Positions 8,593 to 16,489 are shown, counted from the first letter of the stretch. The stretch is 64,000 nucleotides of DNA from Sphingomonas populi (GCF_004208535.1 NZ_SGIS01000006.1:113977-177976), one strand, 5' to 3'. Made by a program: numbers and translations. Notes: generated by a model from the letters alone, not told the origin.

Positions 8593-8609
8593 GCTGACGA
8601 AAAGCTGAC
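8593..8609 (-). promoter_or_regulatory. Putative response-regulator box (GTCAG direct repeat), copy 2
   Basis: Read on the minus strand, GTCAG occurs at 8609-8605 and 8598-8594, 11 bp apart, followed after 11 bases by AGAT, a weak -10 candidate. It points toward the PepSY operon, about 65-80 bp upstream of its start. It suggests autoregulation of the two-component system. Confidence 0.6.
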
Positions 8610-8660
8610 AGGGCAGTGAAATAGAAATTGACCAGCACTTCGAAGTTATTTTCGAAGCAA

Positions 8661-8678
8661 CGTCAGGGATGCGTCAGG
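8661..8678 (+). promoter_or_regulatory. Putative response-regulator box (GTCAG direct repeat), copy 3
   Basis: On the plus strand CGTCAGG is repeated at 8661-8667 and 8672-8678, again with an 11-bp period, and AGAT follows 11 bases after the second GTCAG. The box lies about 56-73 bp upstream of the rubrerythrin start, oriented toward it and back to back with copy 2. An AT-rich inverted repeat (CTTCGAA, 6-bp gap, TTCGAAG) lies just before it at about 8638-8657. Confidence 0.6.
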
Positions 8679-8733
8679 ACTTCGGTCGAGATGCCGGTTG
8701 TCGCCGCTCTCGGCGCAACCCGGAGTTTTCATC

Positions 8734-9210
8734 ATGAACCGAATCCTGCTCTCGGCGGCGACCTGCGCTGCCGCCCTTCTCTCCACCAGCGCCATGGCCG
8801 CTCCCCCCGAGCCGAAGCCGCTTTCGGCACAGACGCGCGCCAATCTCGAGGCCGCGATGCACGGCGAGGCCTATGCCAACCTCAAATATCTTCGCTACGC
8901 CGACCAGGCCGAGGCTGCGGGCAAGCCGGAACTCGCCAGGCTGTTCCGAGAGTCGGCGAACATTGAGGCCAATGAGCATTTCGATCGCGAAGCCCAGGCA
9001 GTGCAACTCGGCGGTGCGAACAGCGCCAATCTCGAAGATGCGATGGCCGGCGAGCATTACGAGAACGTCACCATGTATATCGATTTCGCCAAGCAGGCCG
9101 AGGCCGATGGCGACGTCAAAGTCGCGGCCATGTTCCGCCAGATCGCGGTCGACGAAGGCACGCATTACGAAGCTTACAAGGCTGCGCTGGCGAAACTGTC
9201 GCCCCGGTAA
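8734..9210 (+). CDS. Secreted rubrerythrin-like diiron protein
   Basis: This 158-residue protein has a signal peptide (1-22, SAMA cleavage) followed by a ferritin-like four-helix domain. The helices carry E-x-x-H-type iron ligands (NIEANEHF, VDEGTHYEAY) plus Glu in HGEAYANLKY and GEHYENV. The C-terminal rubredoxin domain of classical rubrerythrins is absent, and there is no CxxC. Rubrerythrins reduce hydrogen peroxide with electrons from an external donor; an export signal is unusual for the family and implies a periplasmic donor. The octaheme cytochrome of the neighbouring operon is an attractive candidate (inference). ATG 8734 follows the only sensible ribosome site (CGGAG). Confidence 0.87.
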   Translation: MNRILLSAATCAAALLSTSAMAAPPEPKPLSAQTRANLEAAMHGEAYANLKYLRYADQAEAAGKPELARLFRESANIEANEHFDREAQAVQLGGANSANLEDAMAGEHYENVTMYIDFAKQAEADGDVKVAAMFRQIAVDEGTHYEAYKAALAKLSPR

Positions 9211-9219
9211 GCCAGCGCT

Positions 9220-9255
9220 CGGTGCCGACCGGCTTCCCCCGGCTGGTCGGCACCG
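9220..9255. terminator. Perfect 11-bp hairpin, likely bidirectional terminator
   Basis: CGGTGCCGACC at 9220-9230 is exactly complementary to 9245-9255, and inner G-C/G-T pairs extend the stem over a short C-rich loop. It begins 10 bp after the rubrerythrin stop. No T-run follows, so termination strength is uncertain. The recognisable homology of the opposing DUF2285 gene ends exactly here. Confidence 0.65.
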
Positions 9256-9888
9256 AATTCGCGCCAGGCGACGGACCCGCGAGCGAAGTGAATCGGACGC
9301 AGCGTTCCAATCTTGCGCAATCCGTTCCTCGCCGAACAGCGCGGCTCCAATCTCGCGCTGGCTGGCGCCATCCTTGAGCGCATCATGGACGCGGAGCATA
9401 TCGATAAGGCGCGCGATCTGGGGATCGGGCGGAAACAACGAGCGCGCGAGCCGTCGCCTGCGACACAGGTCGAGAAATCGGCGCAGCGGTAGCAATCTTC
9501 GCTCCGAAGAGACGATGCCCTGCAATCTGAAGTGCAGTAGGACGGCTTGCTGTCCCGACAGACGGCCTTCCTCGACGTCGAACCGGATGTGATGCCAGCC
9601 ATCGGAAAGGACGGCACGTTCGCGTTCCTGCCCGTCGATCGCGATGGCGAGCCAGGGCGCGATGAGGTCAACATCCAGGCTGTCAGGATCCGCCCGATCC
9701 GCGGGGATGGCGGCGACGGCAATCGTTGCCGGATCGAGATCGGCATGCCAGATGATCCGGGCCTCGGGCGCAGCGCGGCTCGGCGCGGATTCTCGGCGAG
9801 AGTGAAGCCCCCATGCAAGCGGTTCGGGACGGACGCCACGGGTGACGCTACTGGCCCGCACATGCCAGGCAATACGGTCCCGGCGCAT
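9253..9888 (-). pseudogene. DUF2285-domain DNA-binding protein, probably decayed at the 3' end
   Basis: From ATG 9888 the frame encodes about 212 residues matching DUF2285-type proteins: IIWHADLDP, LSDGWHHIRFDV, a LLPLRRFLDLCRRRRLARSLFPPD segment (read here in pieces) and the C-terminal helix-turn-helix DGASQREIGAALFG...SDSLRSRVRRLA. The domain should end about 20 residues later, but the frame has no stop there and runs antisense through the whole rubrerythrin gene to 8674. The usual N-terminal region before the DUF2285 part is also absent; an in-frame stop lies just upstream of the TTG at 9921. I therefore read it as truncated or frameshifted. These proteins are common in sphingomonads beside transfer or quorum-sensing genes. 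Confidence 0.5.
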
Positions 9889-9938
9889 GTGCCCGGCGAG
9901 GCGCGCGGCGGCTCTGGGCAATGCGCGGAGGCCTCCAG

Positions 9939-10187
9939 ATGCCGCTGCGGCCGGTCCTCACCGACCGCCAGCGCGACTGCGTGCTCTGGGTCGCGCGGGG
10001 CAAGAGCGACTGGGAAATCAGCCAAATCCTGGGGGTCGGCGAGGAGACGGTTGCCCGCCATATCAAGCAGGCTTGCGAGCGCTACGGTGTGAACAAGCGG
10101 ACATATCTGGTGATCCTGACGCTCTTCGACGGAACGCTGACCTTCGCCGATATCTTTCGCCGCCGATATTACCCTTTTCCGGGATAG
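9939..10187 (+). CDS. LuxR-type helix-turn-helix protein (stand-alone HTH)
   Basis: An 82-residue protein that is almost entirely a LuxR/GerE C-terminal DNA-binding domain (LTDRQRDCVLWVARGKSDWEISQILGV then VARHIKQACERYGV, split around the recognition helix). No autoinducer-binding or receiver domain is attached. ATG 9939 is preceded by GGAGG at 7 bp spacing. It lies 56 bp upstream of the acyl-homoserine-lactone synthase gene and is probably its transcriptional regulator, but without a ligand-binding domain it could not sense the signal itself. It may be a remnant of a longer LuxR protein. Confidence 0.8.
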   Translation: MPLRPVLTDRQRDCVLWVARGKSDWEISQILGVGEETVARHIKQACERYGVNKRTYLVILTLFDGTLTFADIFRRRYYPFPG

Positions 10188-10243
10188 CGGCGTGCCCCGT
10201 AGCGGAGTGACCCTTGGCCGATCATGGTCAGGGAGCCACTCAC

Positions 10244-10858
10244 ATGCTGTATGTTGTTCAATCCGCAGCGCGCCCGGTTTCGGACGCGGTCCTGCGGTCG
10301 ATGTTCGCGGCCCGCAAGTCGGTCTTCGTCGATCTGCTAAAGTGGGACGTACCGGTCCTTGATGGCCGCTATGAGATCGACCAGTTCGACGATGTCCACG
10401 CAACCTATCTGATCCTCGCCGACCCCGACGGCACCCATCTCGGATCGGCCCGGCTCCTGCCGACGACACGGCCGCATATCCTCGACAGCCTCTATGCAGA
10501 ACTGTGCGACGAGGCGCCGCCGCAGGCCGCCGACATCTTCGAGATCACGCGCTTCTGCCTCGATCGCGGGCTGAGCGCGCGCGAGCGCCGCCAGGTGCGC
10601 GACATGCTGGTAACCGCGCTGGTCGATCATGCGCTGGCGGCGGGCATCACCGCGTACAGCGCTATCGCCGAGATGGGCTGGTTCCAGCAGATCCTCGCCT
10701 TTGGCTGGCGCTGCATGCCGCTCGGGCTGCCGCGCATCATCGACGGCACGATGCTGGCGGCGCTCCGCACCGAAATCACCCCGGAAACGCCGAGCCTGCT
10801 CGAGTCCGGCCGTGCCACGGCTGCCGCGCTGCGCGTCGACCGACGCGTCGCGGCCTGA
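10244..10858 (+). CDS. LuxI-family acyl-homoserine-lactone synthase
   Basis: A 204-residue autoinducer synthase that makes N-acyl-homoserine lactones from S-adenosylmethionine and acyl-ACP. Conserved N-terminal motifs are present: RKSVF with downstream LLKWDVP, YEIDQFDD, LGSARLLPTTRP and FEITRFCL. This matches the invariant Arg/Phe/Trp/Glu/Asp/Arg set of LuxI enzymes. ATG 10244 is chosen because AGGGAG precedes it by 8 bp; a GTG/ATG extension at 10214 has none. It follows the short LuxR-type gene and precedes a broken dioxygenase gene, so the synthase may act alone now. Confidence 0.92.
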   Translation: MLYVVQSAARPVSDAVLRSMFAARKSVFVDLLKWDVPVLDGRYEIDQFDDVHATYLILADPDGTHLGSARLLPTTRPHILDSLYAELCDEAPPQAADIFEITRFCLDRGLSARERRQVRDMLVTALVDHALAAGITAYSAIAEMGWFQQILAFGWRCMPLGLPRIIDGTMLAALRTEITPETPSLLESGRATAAALRVDRRVAA

Positions 10859-10875
10859 CGCGGGGGAGACGGATC

Positions 10876-11250
10876 ATGAGCGACACGATCGACGTTTCCG
10901 GCGAGATCGCGCGCCACACCGCAGACCTGATGGCCCAAGGCTATTGCATCCTCCCCAACGCGCTGCCGCCAGCCACGATTGGCGCGCTCGGCGATGACCT
11001 CGCCGGCGATTTTGACCGCACACCGTTCGGCCAGGGCGGCTTCTACGGCACGACGACGAAGCGGTTCGGTCGCCTTCCGGTCGCCGCACGCGGCGGCGCT
11101 GGTCCAACATCGTTTGATTCTCGCTATCGTCGAGGCGGTGCTGTCCCCCTGGTGCGACCGCATCCAGCTCAACACCACCCTGGCGATCGCCGTGCATCCC
11201 GGCGCAGCTTCCCCACCGCGACCAGAAGCGAGGTTCTCATGCCTCGGCGC
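10876..11250 (+). pseudogene. Phytanoyl-CoA dioxygenase-family remnant (frameshifted and truncated)
   Basis: From ATG 10876 (ribosome site GGGGGAGACGG) about 68 residues read as the start of a PhyH-type Fe(II)/2-oxoglutarate dioxygenase (GYCILPNALPP, FYGTTTKRFGRL). Homology then continues in the next frame from about 11083 (SPHAAALVQHR, PWCDRIQLNTTLAIAVHPGA). The iron-binding motif HRD of the expected PHRDQ appears in the third frame at 11211-11225. At least two frameshifts are therefore present, and the second half of the roughly 250-residue protein is missing. Intact relatives sit directly behind luxI in sphingomonads (from memory), so this is likely a lost member of a quorum-sensing operon. 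Confidence 0.72.
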
Positions 11251-11533
11251 CGCCCTCGCGGCGCGGGGCCAGACTAACACCCTGATTCCGAGAAGCAATA
11301 CCAACGGTCTTGGCGTCGCATTACCAGAATCGGAGTGCAGCCGGCATCAGCATTGAATATCGCAAGGCGAGCGTTCGTCCGTCACCCACCGCAACCCGTT
11401 GTGTCCAATCATCTCAGCCACCAACCGCAGACGGCCGGGTACTCCCAGGCGACGTAAATGGTTTTCGCCCGTTCTCGCGACGATCGGCGCGCAGGAGCGG
11501 GCGGGTTTCTCGACGATCCTCCTGACGCAGATG
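11251..11533. other. Intergenic stretch without recognisable gene
   Basis: About 280 bp between the dioxygenase remnant and the TauE gene. Short open frames on both strands show no domain I recognise. It may hold further debris of the decayed gene or of an insertion event, but nothing specific is visible. Confidence 0.4.
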
Positions 11534-12313
11534 TCACATTGCGGCCCAGCTTTTCCAGAGCATGTAGAGGGCGACGCAGAAGATCAGCACCGCGAAGACA
11601 CTGTTGAGAAGACCCTTGCGGGCGGACAACTGCTTGGATGCGGCTGCCCCAATGACACCGCCGATGATACCGCCGCCGATGAAGGTCGCGGCCAGGCCCC
11701 AATCAATCAGCCCGGAAAAGGCGTAGTTGAGCGCCGTCGTCAGGCCAAAGGCTGTCACTGCGACGAGTGAGGAGCCAACCGCATTGATCATCGGCATGCC
11801 GGTGGAGGCCATGAGGCCAGGCACGATCAGGAAGCCGCCGCCAATGCCGAAGAAGCCCGAGAACAGTCCCGTCGCGCTGCCATAGGCAATGACCTTGGGG
11901 GCATTTTCGCGCCGGCACTGAACGTCGGGATTTCCCAAATTGCCGCGATTGCGCAGCATCAGCGCGCCGACCACCAGCATGAGCAGCGCGAACAGAAAGA
12001 GCAGGTGCTGCCCGTCGAACGCCTTGCCCAGCGTCGAACCGCCATAGGCACCAAGCACACCGGCAAACGCATACATGCCTGCGCAGCGCCATTTGATCGT
12101 GCCCTGCCGGGCATGGGGAATGAGGTTGGCGCCGGCATTGGCAGCGACCGCAAGTGCACTGGTGCCGATCGCGACATGCGGCGAAGCCACGCCCACGAGA
12201 TAGACCATGAGGGGCACCGCCAGAATCGAGCCTCCGCCCCCGACCAGACCAAGCGTGAAACCGACGACGGAGCCCGAAGCGGCGCCCAGCAGATATTGGA
12301 CAGACTCAAGCAT
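11534..12313 (-). CDS. TauE/SafE-family anion exporter
   Basis: A 259-residue membrane protein with about eight hydrophobic segments and the duplicated family motif (TLGLVGGGGSILAVPL in the first half, SGFFGIGGGFLIVPGL in the second). Such proteins export sulfite or other sulfur oxyanions across the inner membrane. It is the last gene of the leftward sulfide operon, 7 bp after the persulfide dioxygenase gene. Removal of sulfite or thiosulfate made by that enzyme is the likely task (inference from context). Confidence 0.9.
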   Translation of the reverse strand: MLESVQYLLGAASGSVVGFTLGLVGGGGSILAVPLMVYLVGVASPHVAIGTSALAVAANAGANLIPHARQGTIKWRCAGMYAFAGVLGAYGGSTLGKAFDGQHLLFLFALLMLVVGALMLRNRGNLGNPDVQCRRENAPKVIAYGSATGLFSGFFGIGGGFLIVPGLMASTGMPMINAVGSSLVAVTAFGLTTALNYAFSGLIDWGLAATFIGGGIIGGVIGAAASKQLSARKGLLNSVFAVLIFCVALYMLWKSWAAM

Positions 12314-12320
12314 GCGCGCG

Positions 12321-13238
12321 TTAGAGACTGTTCAAGGGAAGTTTGAGATAGCGCGTACCGTTGTCCTCCGGCTCGGGAAGGTTACCGCCGCGCATGTTGA
12401 CCTGGATCGAAGGCAGGATCAGCCGCGGCATACCAAGCGTGGCGTCGCGCGCTTCACGCATCGCGACGAACGCCTTCTCGGTGACGCCTGAATGGACGTG
12501 GACATTGCCCTGTCGCTCCGCCGCCACCGTCGTCTCCCACATGAAATGCTCACGCCCCGGCGCCTTGTAATCATGGCAAAGGAACAGCCGGGTCCGGTCC
12601 GGGAGCCCCAGCAGCCGGTGGATCGATCGGAACAATGCCTGGGCGTCGCCGCCCGGGAAGTCCGCGCGGGCAGTGCCATAATCGGGCATGAACAGCGTAT
12701 CGCCGACGAACGCGACGTCACCGATGACATAGGCCATATCGGCGGGCGTGTGCCCGGGGACATGGAGCGCGATTCCCTCGCGCGATCCAAGCCGGAAGCG
12801 TTCGCCATCGAGTAGCAGGCGATCAAATTGCGATCCGTCCCGCGCGAAGTCCGGCCCCTCGTTGAAGATCGCGCCGAACGTCGATTGCACCGTCAGGATA
12901 TCGCGTCCGATCGCGAGCGTGCCGCCCAGGCGCTGCTGCAGATAGGGCGCCGCCGAGAGATGGTCAGCATGGACATGGGTCTCGAGCAGCCATTCGATCT
13001 CTAAACCCTCGGCTTCGACATAGGCAATGATCTGATCAGCGGATTCGTGCGAGGTTCGCCCCGACGCGGGGTCGAAGTCGAGCACGCTGTCGATGATCGC
13101 GGCCTTGCGGGTTGCCGGATCGCTGACGACGTGGGTCGCGGTAAAGGTCGCCTCGTCAAAGACGCTGTGCACGGCAACGTCGCCGGCGGCAGCACCCTCG
13201 ACAATGCGGACGGCCTGTTCGAGCGGCAAGTCGGTCAT
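12321..13238 (-). CDS. MBL-fold persulfide dioxygenase (ETHE1/Blh-like)
   Basis: A 305-residue metallo-beta-lactamase-fold protein with the metal motif THVHADHLSA, a downstream GHTPADM and a second DTLFMPDYG/HDY set, as in ETHE1-type and Blh-type enzymes that oxidise glutathione persulfide to sulfite. ATG 13238 is chosen; the in-frame extension upstream is low-complexity and overlaps the AhpD-like gene. There is no fused rhodanese domain; a separate rhodanese is encoded at 16521. Gene order with SQR, rhodanese and TauE makes a persulfide substrate very likely. Confidence 0.9.
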   Translation of the reverse strand: MTDLPLEQAVRIVEGAAAGDVAVHSVFDEATFTATHVVSDPATRKAAIIDSVLDFDPASGRTSHESADQIIAYVEAEGLEIEWLLETHVHADHLSAAPYLQQRLGGTLAIGRDILTVQSTFGAIFNEGPDFARDGSQFDRLLLDGERFRLGSREGIALHVPGHTPADMAYVIGDVAFVGDTLFMPDYGTARADFPGGDAQALFRSIHRLLGLPDRTRLFLCHDYKAPGREHFMWETTVAAERQGNVHVHSGVTEKAFVAMREARDATLGMPRLILPSIQVNMRGGNLPEPEDNGTRYLKLPLNSL

Positions 13239-13260
13239 GTCGTGCTCCACCGCCACGACC

Positions 13261-13629
13261 TCATGCACTCCCCGGCTCGGTGCCGGCCTGGGCCGCAAAC
13301 TGGTCGAAGGCCTCAACCGCCTGGGCAGCATACATCAGGCTTGGTCCGGCACCCATGTAGAGCGCCATGCCCATCACCTCCATGATCTCCTCGCGCGTCG
13401 CGCCCCGCTTGACCGCCGCCTGGCTGTGAAAGGCGACACAGCCATCGCACCGGATCGCCACAGAGATGGCAAGCGCGATCAGTTCCTTGGTTTTGCTATC
13501 GAGCGTTCCCGCCTCGGTCGCAGCTCTGGCCATCGCCGAGAAGGCCTTTGTGACCTCTGGGCTGCCAAGGCGGACTTCCTTGATCGCGCCGGTTAGTTGC
13601 GCGGCCATTTCCGGCCAATCCTTATTCAT
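13261..13629 (-). CDS. Carboxymuconolactone decarboxylase/AhpD-family protein
   Basis: This 122-residue protein has the AhpD-like redox motif CDGCVAFH (CxxC plus His) after a helical segment. Such proteins act as small thiol reductases or peroxidase partners. Placed between the TolC-like and persulfide dioxygenase genes with gaps of 17 and 22 bp, it is surely co-transcribed and may handle thiol or persulfide stress. Its substrate is not known. Confidence 0.9.
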   Translation of the reverse strand: MNKDWPEMAAQLTGAIKEVRLGSPEVTKAFSAMARAATEAGTLDSKTKELIALAISVAIRCDGCVAFHSQAAVKRGATREEIMEVMGMALYMGAGPSLMYAAQAVEAFDQFAAQAGTEPGSA

Positions 13630-13646
13630 AGCGGCGATCCTTTGAT

Positions 13647-14918
13647 TCAGTAGCGACCCAGCAGGCTGAGCAGCCGGTAGGCGGCGACGATACGATCGGT
13701 ACCCGCGCGCGCCGCGCCAGCCTCGGCGGCTATGGATTCGCGTTCGGCGTCGAGCAGGTCGAGCTGCGGCTTCATGCCGACCCGAACCTCTTGGGTAATG
13801 CTGTCGAGCGCCTGCGCAGCGGCGGCGGCCTGTTCAGTTGCCGCCTGTTCGACCAACTGCGCCGTACGAACATCCTGAAAGGCGGAGATGACCTGTTCCT
13901 CGACCTGCATCCGCATGGCCCTTGCCCGTGCGTCGGCTGCCCGGAAACTACTATCCGTCTCGGCGACCTTGCCCGACACCCGGCCGCCGCTGAACAGCTC
14001 CCAGCGCGCGCGGATGCCGACGGTCGCGCTGTCCGCGCGATAGTCGGGAAAGAATTGATCGCGCACCGTGGCGCCTTCCACAAAGGCACCAACCGTTGGC
14101 AGGCGCTCCGCGCGCGCACCGCGTGCCGCGGCCTGAGCCGCGCGTAGGCTGGCTTCGGACTGCGCCAGCGCGGGATTGTTGCGGGTTGCCGCATCCATCG
14201 CCTCGTCGAGCGTGGCGGGAAGGACGGGATTGGACGGAAGCGGCTGAAGATCTACCGGTTCAAGGCCGGTCAGGTTACGGAAATGCGCTGCAGAGGAAAC
14301 CTGCATGCCTTCGACGCGGGCAAGCCCGGCGCGCGCCTCGGCAAGACGGGCACTCGCCTGGGAGACGTCGGTGCTGGGGCTCTCGCCCGCACGAAACTTG
14401 AGCCGCGCCTGGCGCTCGATCTCGGTCGTTTGGATAACAAGGCGGCCATAGAGATCGACCATGTGCGCGGCCGTCAGCACGTCGCCATAGGCTTGGGTCA
14501 CCGCCATCACGAGCTGGCTGCGCATGCCGACCTGCCCCGCCTCGGCGCCGACGATACCGGCGCGGGCCTGATCGACCCCAGCGCTGACTCTGCCCCCGGT
14601 GAATAGGGGCTGCTCGACCGTTATTTGCGCGGCGCGCGGGGTCACGTTCGCTGCGCCAAGTCCGAAGAAGCCGCGCGGATCGAGGCGGCCATAGCCGATC
14701 GTGCCGCTAAGCGTCGCGGTCGGCAGCCGGCCCGCTTTCGCCTGCTCGAGCCGTGCTTTGGCGGCATCCGCATCTGCGTCGGCCGCAGCAATTTCCGGCG
14801 CATGCGCGATCGCTGCCGCCAGGGCCTCGTCAAGCGTGGTGGCTTGCGCCGCGCCGCTCACCGCCAGCGGGGCGGCAAGCCACAGCAGCATGTGCGCAAG
14901 GCGGCGCTTGGCCGTCAT
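13647..14918 (-). CDS. TolC-family outer-membrane efflux channel
   Basis: A 423-residue TolC-like protein: signal peptide (1-26), then two outer-membrane-efflux repeats with long coiled-coil helices (Ala/Gln/Glu-rich) and the motifs QPLFTGGRVSAG in the first and RWELFSGGRVSGK in the second half. It would form the outer-membrane exit for an RND pump. The matching adaptor and pump are encoded on the other strand at 16887-21142, so the three parts of the efflux system are split over the two arms of the sulfide module. ATG 14918 overlaps the stop of the DUF2892 gene (ATGA). Confidence 0.92.
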   Translation of the reverse strand: MTAKRRLAHMLLWLAAPLAVSGAAQATTLDEALAAAIAHAPEIAAADADADAAKARLEQAKAGRLPTATLSGTIGYGRLDPRGFFGLGAANVTPRAAQITVEQPLFTGGRVSAGVDQARAGIVGAEAGQVGMRSQLVMAVTQAYGDVLTAAHMVDLYGRLVIQTTEIERQARLKFRAGESPSTDVSQASARLAEARAGLARVEGMQVSSAAHFRNLTGLEPVDLQPLPSNPVLPATLDEAMDAATRNNPALAQSEASLRAAQAAARGARAERLPTVGAFVEGATVRDQFFPDYRADSATVGIRARWELFSGGRVSGKVAETDSSFRAADARARAMRMQVEEQVISAFQDVRTAQLVEQAATEQAAAAAQALDSITQEVRVGMKPQLDLLDAERESIAAEAGAARAGTDRIVAAYRLLSLLGRY

Positions 14919-15118
14919 TTGAAGGCGACGCCTGGTCGGAAGCCGAGCGCCTTGAAGACGATCGCCGCCGGACAAAAGCCGGTAAATCCGGTCTGAATCG
15001 CGTTGAGCCCGGCGAAGATCGTCAGGCCGATCCAATAGGGATGGACGGTCAGCGACAGCGTCACGCCAAGCAGGACAACGCAGCCGAGGAAGATGAAAAC
15101 AGCGCGGTCGATCGTCAT
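14915..15118 (-). CDS. DUF2892-family small membrane protein
   Basis: A 67-residue protein with two hydrophobic helices and the motif GFTGFCPA, like the membrane tail of YgaP-type rhodaneses and DUF2892 proteins. The conserved Cys sits between the helices. The start ATG 15118 has the ribosome site AGGAG; the gene lies 23 bp after SQR and overlaps the TolC gene. A role in membrane sulfide handling is suggested by the frequent company of SQR and rhodanese. Confidence 0.88.
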   Translation of the reverse strand: MTIDRAVFIFLGCVVLLGVTLSLTVHPYWIGLTIFAGLNAIQTGFTGFCPAAIVFKALGFRPGVAFK

Positions 15119-15141
15119 GGCAATTCTCCTGTTATGCGGTT

Positions 15142-16422
15142 TCAAAAACGAAGCTTCTTGATGCCCATGACGTGGAGCGCGAGCTTCTCGTAGAAGGGCT
15201 CGCTCTCACCCTTGCGCACTTTGTTGAGGAAATATTTCTCGAAGCCGACCTTCGCGAGATGGACCCATTTGCCGCTCGCCGCCCAATTCACGTTGCGCGG
15301 TGGGATCTGCGGTTGCGCGACGAAGGCCACGCCGCCATCGCCAAAGTCGGCGAGGCACACCGCATTCCAGGTCGCCTCGGCGGTGGGCTCCTTGCCGTCG
15401 AGGATCGCGTCCAGATTAGCCGCGATCGCGGTCACCATGCTCTCGATCATGAAGCCGGTCTTGGGAACGCCGACCGGCACGGGCGTCGGCCCGGTTGGCG
15501 GGATCGCGACGCAGACGCCGAGCGCGAAGATTTCCGGGAAGGCCGGATTGCGCTGGTGCTTGTCGATCAGGATGAAGCCGCGCGGGTTGGTGAGGCCCGG
15601 AATATCGCGCACGGCCGCCACGCCGCGGAAAGCCGGCAGCATCATGGAGAATGCGAACGGCAGATCGTGCGTCTTGGCGACTGCGCCCCCTTCCGCGATC
15701 TCCTCGACATGCATCATGCCCGCTTCAACCTTCGCGACGCGCGCGTTGGTGACCCATTTGATGTGGCGCTCGCGCAAGGTGCTTTCGAGCAGGCCCTTGG
15801 TGTCGCCGACGCCGTCGAGCCCGAGATGGCCGATATAGGGTTCGGCGGTGACGAAGGTCATCGGCACCTTGTCGCGGATCTTGCGCCGGCGAAGTTCGGT
15901 GTCGAGGATCAGCGCAAACTCGTAAGCCGGGCCATAGCAGGACGCGCCCTGCACCGCGCCGACGACGATAGGGCCTGGGTTTTCGACGAACCGATCGAAT
16001 GCGTCCGCCGCAGCCGAGGCGTGCGCGGTCTGGCAGATCGAAACGGTGTGCCCGCCATGCGGCCCCAATCCCTCGATTTCGTCGAACGCTAAATCAGGGC
16101 CGGTAGCAATTACGAGATAATCGTAATTGATGTTGCTGCCGTCATTGAGTTCAAGGCGTTTCTCGGTGGCGTGCAATCGCTTCGCCCCCACCGCCGTGAA
16201 GCCAATCTTCCTCCTGGCGAAGATCGGCGGCAGATGCACCTGGATCGCCTCGGGTTCACGCCAGCGAACAGCCACCCACGGGTTCGAAGGGATGAACGAA
16301 TAGGTTTCCGTGTCCGCCACCATCATGACTTCGGCGCGGCCCTTGGCGGCGGCCTGGATTTCATAGGCGGCGATGGTGCCGCCCAAGCCGGCGCCCAGCA
16401 CCACGATCTTCGGTTTGTTCAT
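15142..16422 (-). CDS. sqr: Sulfide:quinone oxidoreductase
   Basis: A 426-residue flavoprotein that oxidises sulfide to sulfane sulfur and reduces the membrane quinone pool. It has an N-terminal FAD-binding GAGLGGT motif, a second dinucleotide-fold region (YLVIATGPD), and three cysteines at 130, 162 and 356, matching the catalytic trio of bacterial SQRs. The C-terminal part is amphipathic, fit for peripheral membrane binding. ATG 16422 has a GAGGAACC ribosome site; longer starts would run into the divergent promoter. It is the first gene of the leftward sulfide operon and is divergent from the rhodanese gene. Confidence 0.92.
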   Translation of the reverse strand: MNKPKIVVLGAGLGGTIAAYEIQAAAKGRAEVMMVADTETYSFIPSNPWVAVRWREPEAIQVHLPPIFARRKIGFTAVGAKRLHATEKRLELNDGSNINYDYLVIATGPDLAFDEIEGLGPHGGHTVSICQTAHASAAADAFDRFVENPGPIVVGAVQGASCYGPAYEFALILDTELRRRKIRDKVPMTFVTAEPYIGHLGLDGVGDTKGLLESTLRERHIKWVTNARVAKVEAGMMHVEEIAEGGAVAKTHDLPFAFSMMLPAFRGVAAVRDIPGLTNPRGFILIDKHQRNPAFPEIFALGVCVAIPPTGPTPVPVGVPKTGFMIESMVTAIAANLDAILDGKEPTAEATWNAVCLADFGDGGVAFVAQPQIPPRNVNWAASGKWVHLAKVGFEKYFLNKVRKGESEPFYEKLALHVMGIKKLRF

Positions 16423-16451
16423 GATATCGGTTCCTCGCCTCAATATCGCGC

Positions 16452-16489
16452 TTGACTGAATATAACGATTACACGATATATGCAATATA
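16452..16489 (+). promoter_or_regulatory. Divergent promoter/operator of the sulfide module
   Basis: An AT-rich 98-bp gap between sqr and the rhodanese gene contains TTGACT (16452-16457), 17 bp, then GATATA (16475-16480), a good sigma70-like promoter toward rhodanese. An inverted repeat TATAT-GCA-ATATA (16477-16489) overlaps the -10 region. This is where an ArsR-family repressor of the SqrR/BigR type would be expected to bind. CGATTACA just upstream (16469-16476 region) recurs before the peroxiredoxin gene. Confidence 0.6.

Noticed and set aside
8674..9252. Continuation of the DUF2285 frame through the rubrerythrin gene
   Set aside because: Homology to DUF2285 stops near 9253 at the hairpin; beyond it the translation is only the reverse of the rubrerythrin gene.
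9174..10469. Long minus-strand frame across luxR and luxI
   Set aside because: Only its end shares sequence with the DUF2285 region by frame; the remainder is antisense to luxR and luxI, whose motifs are clear.
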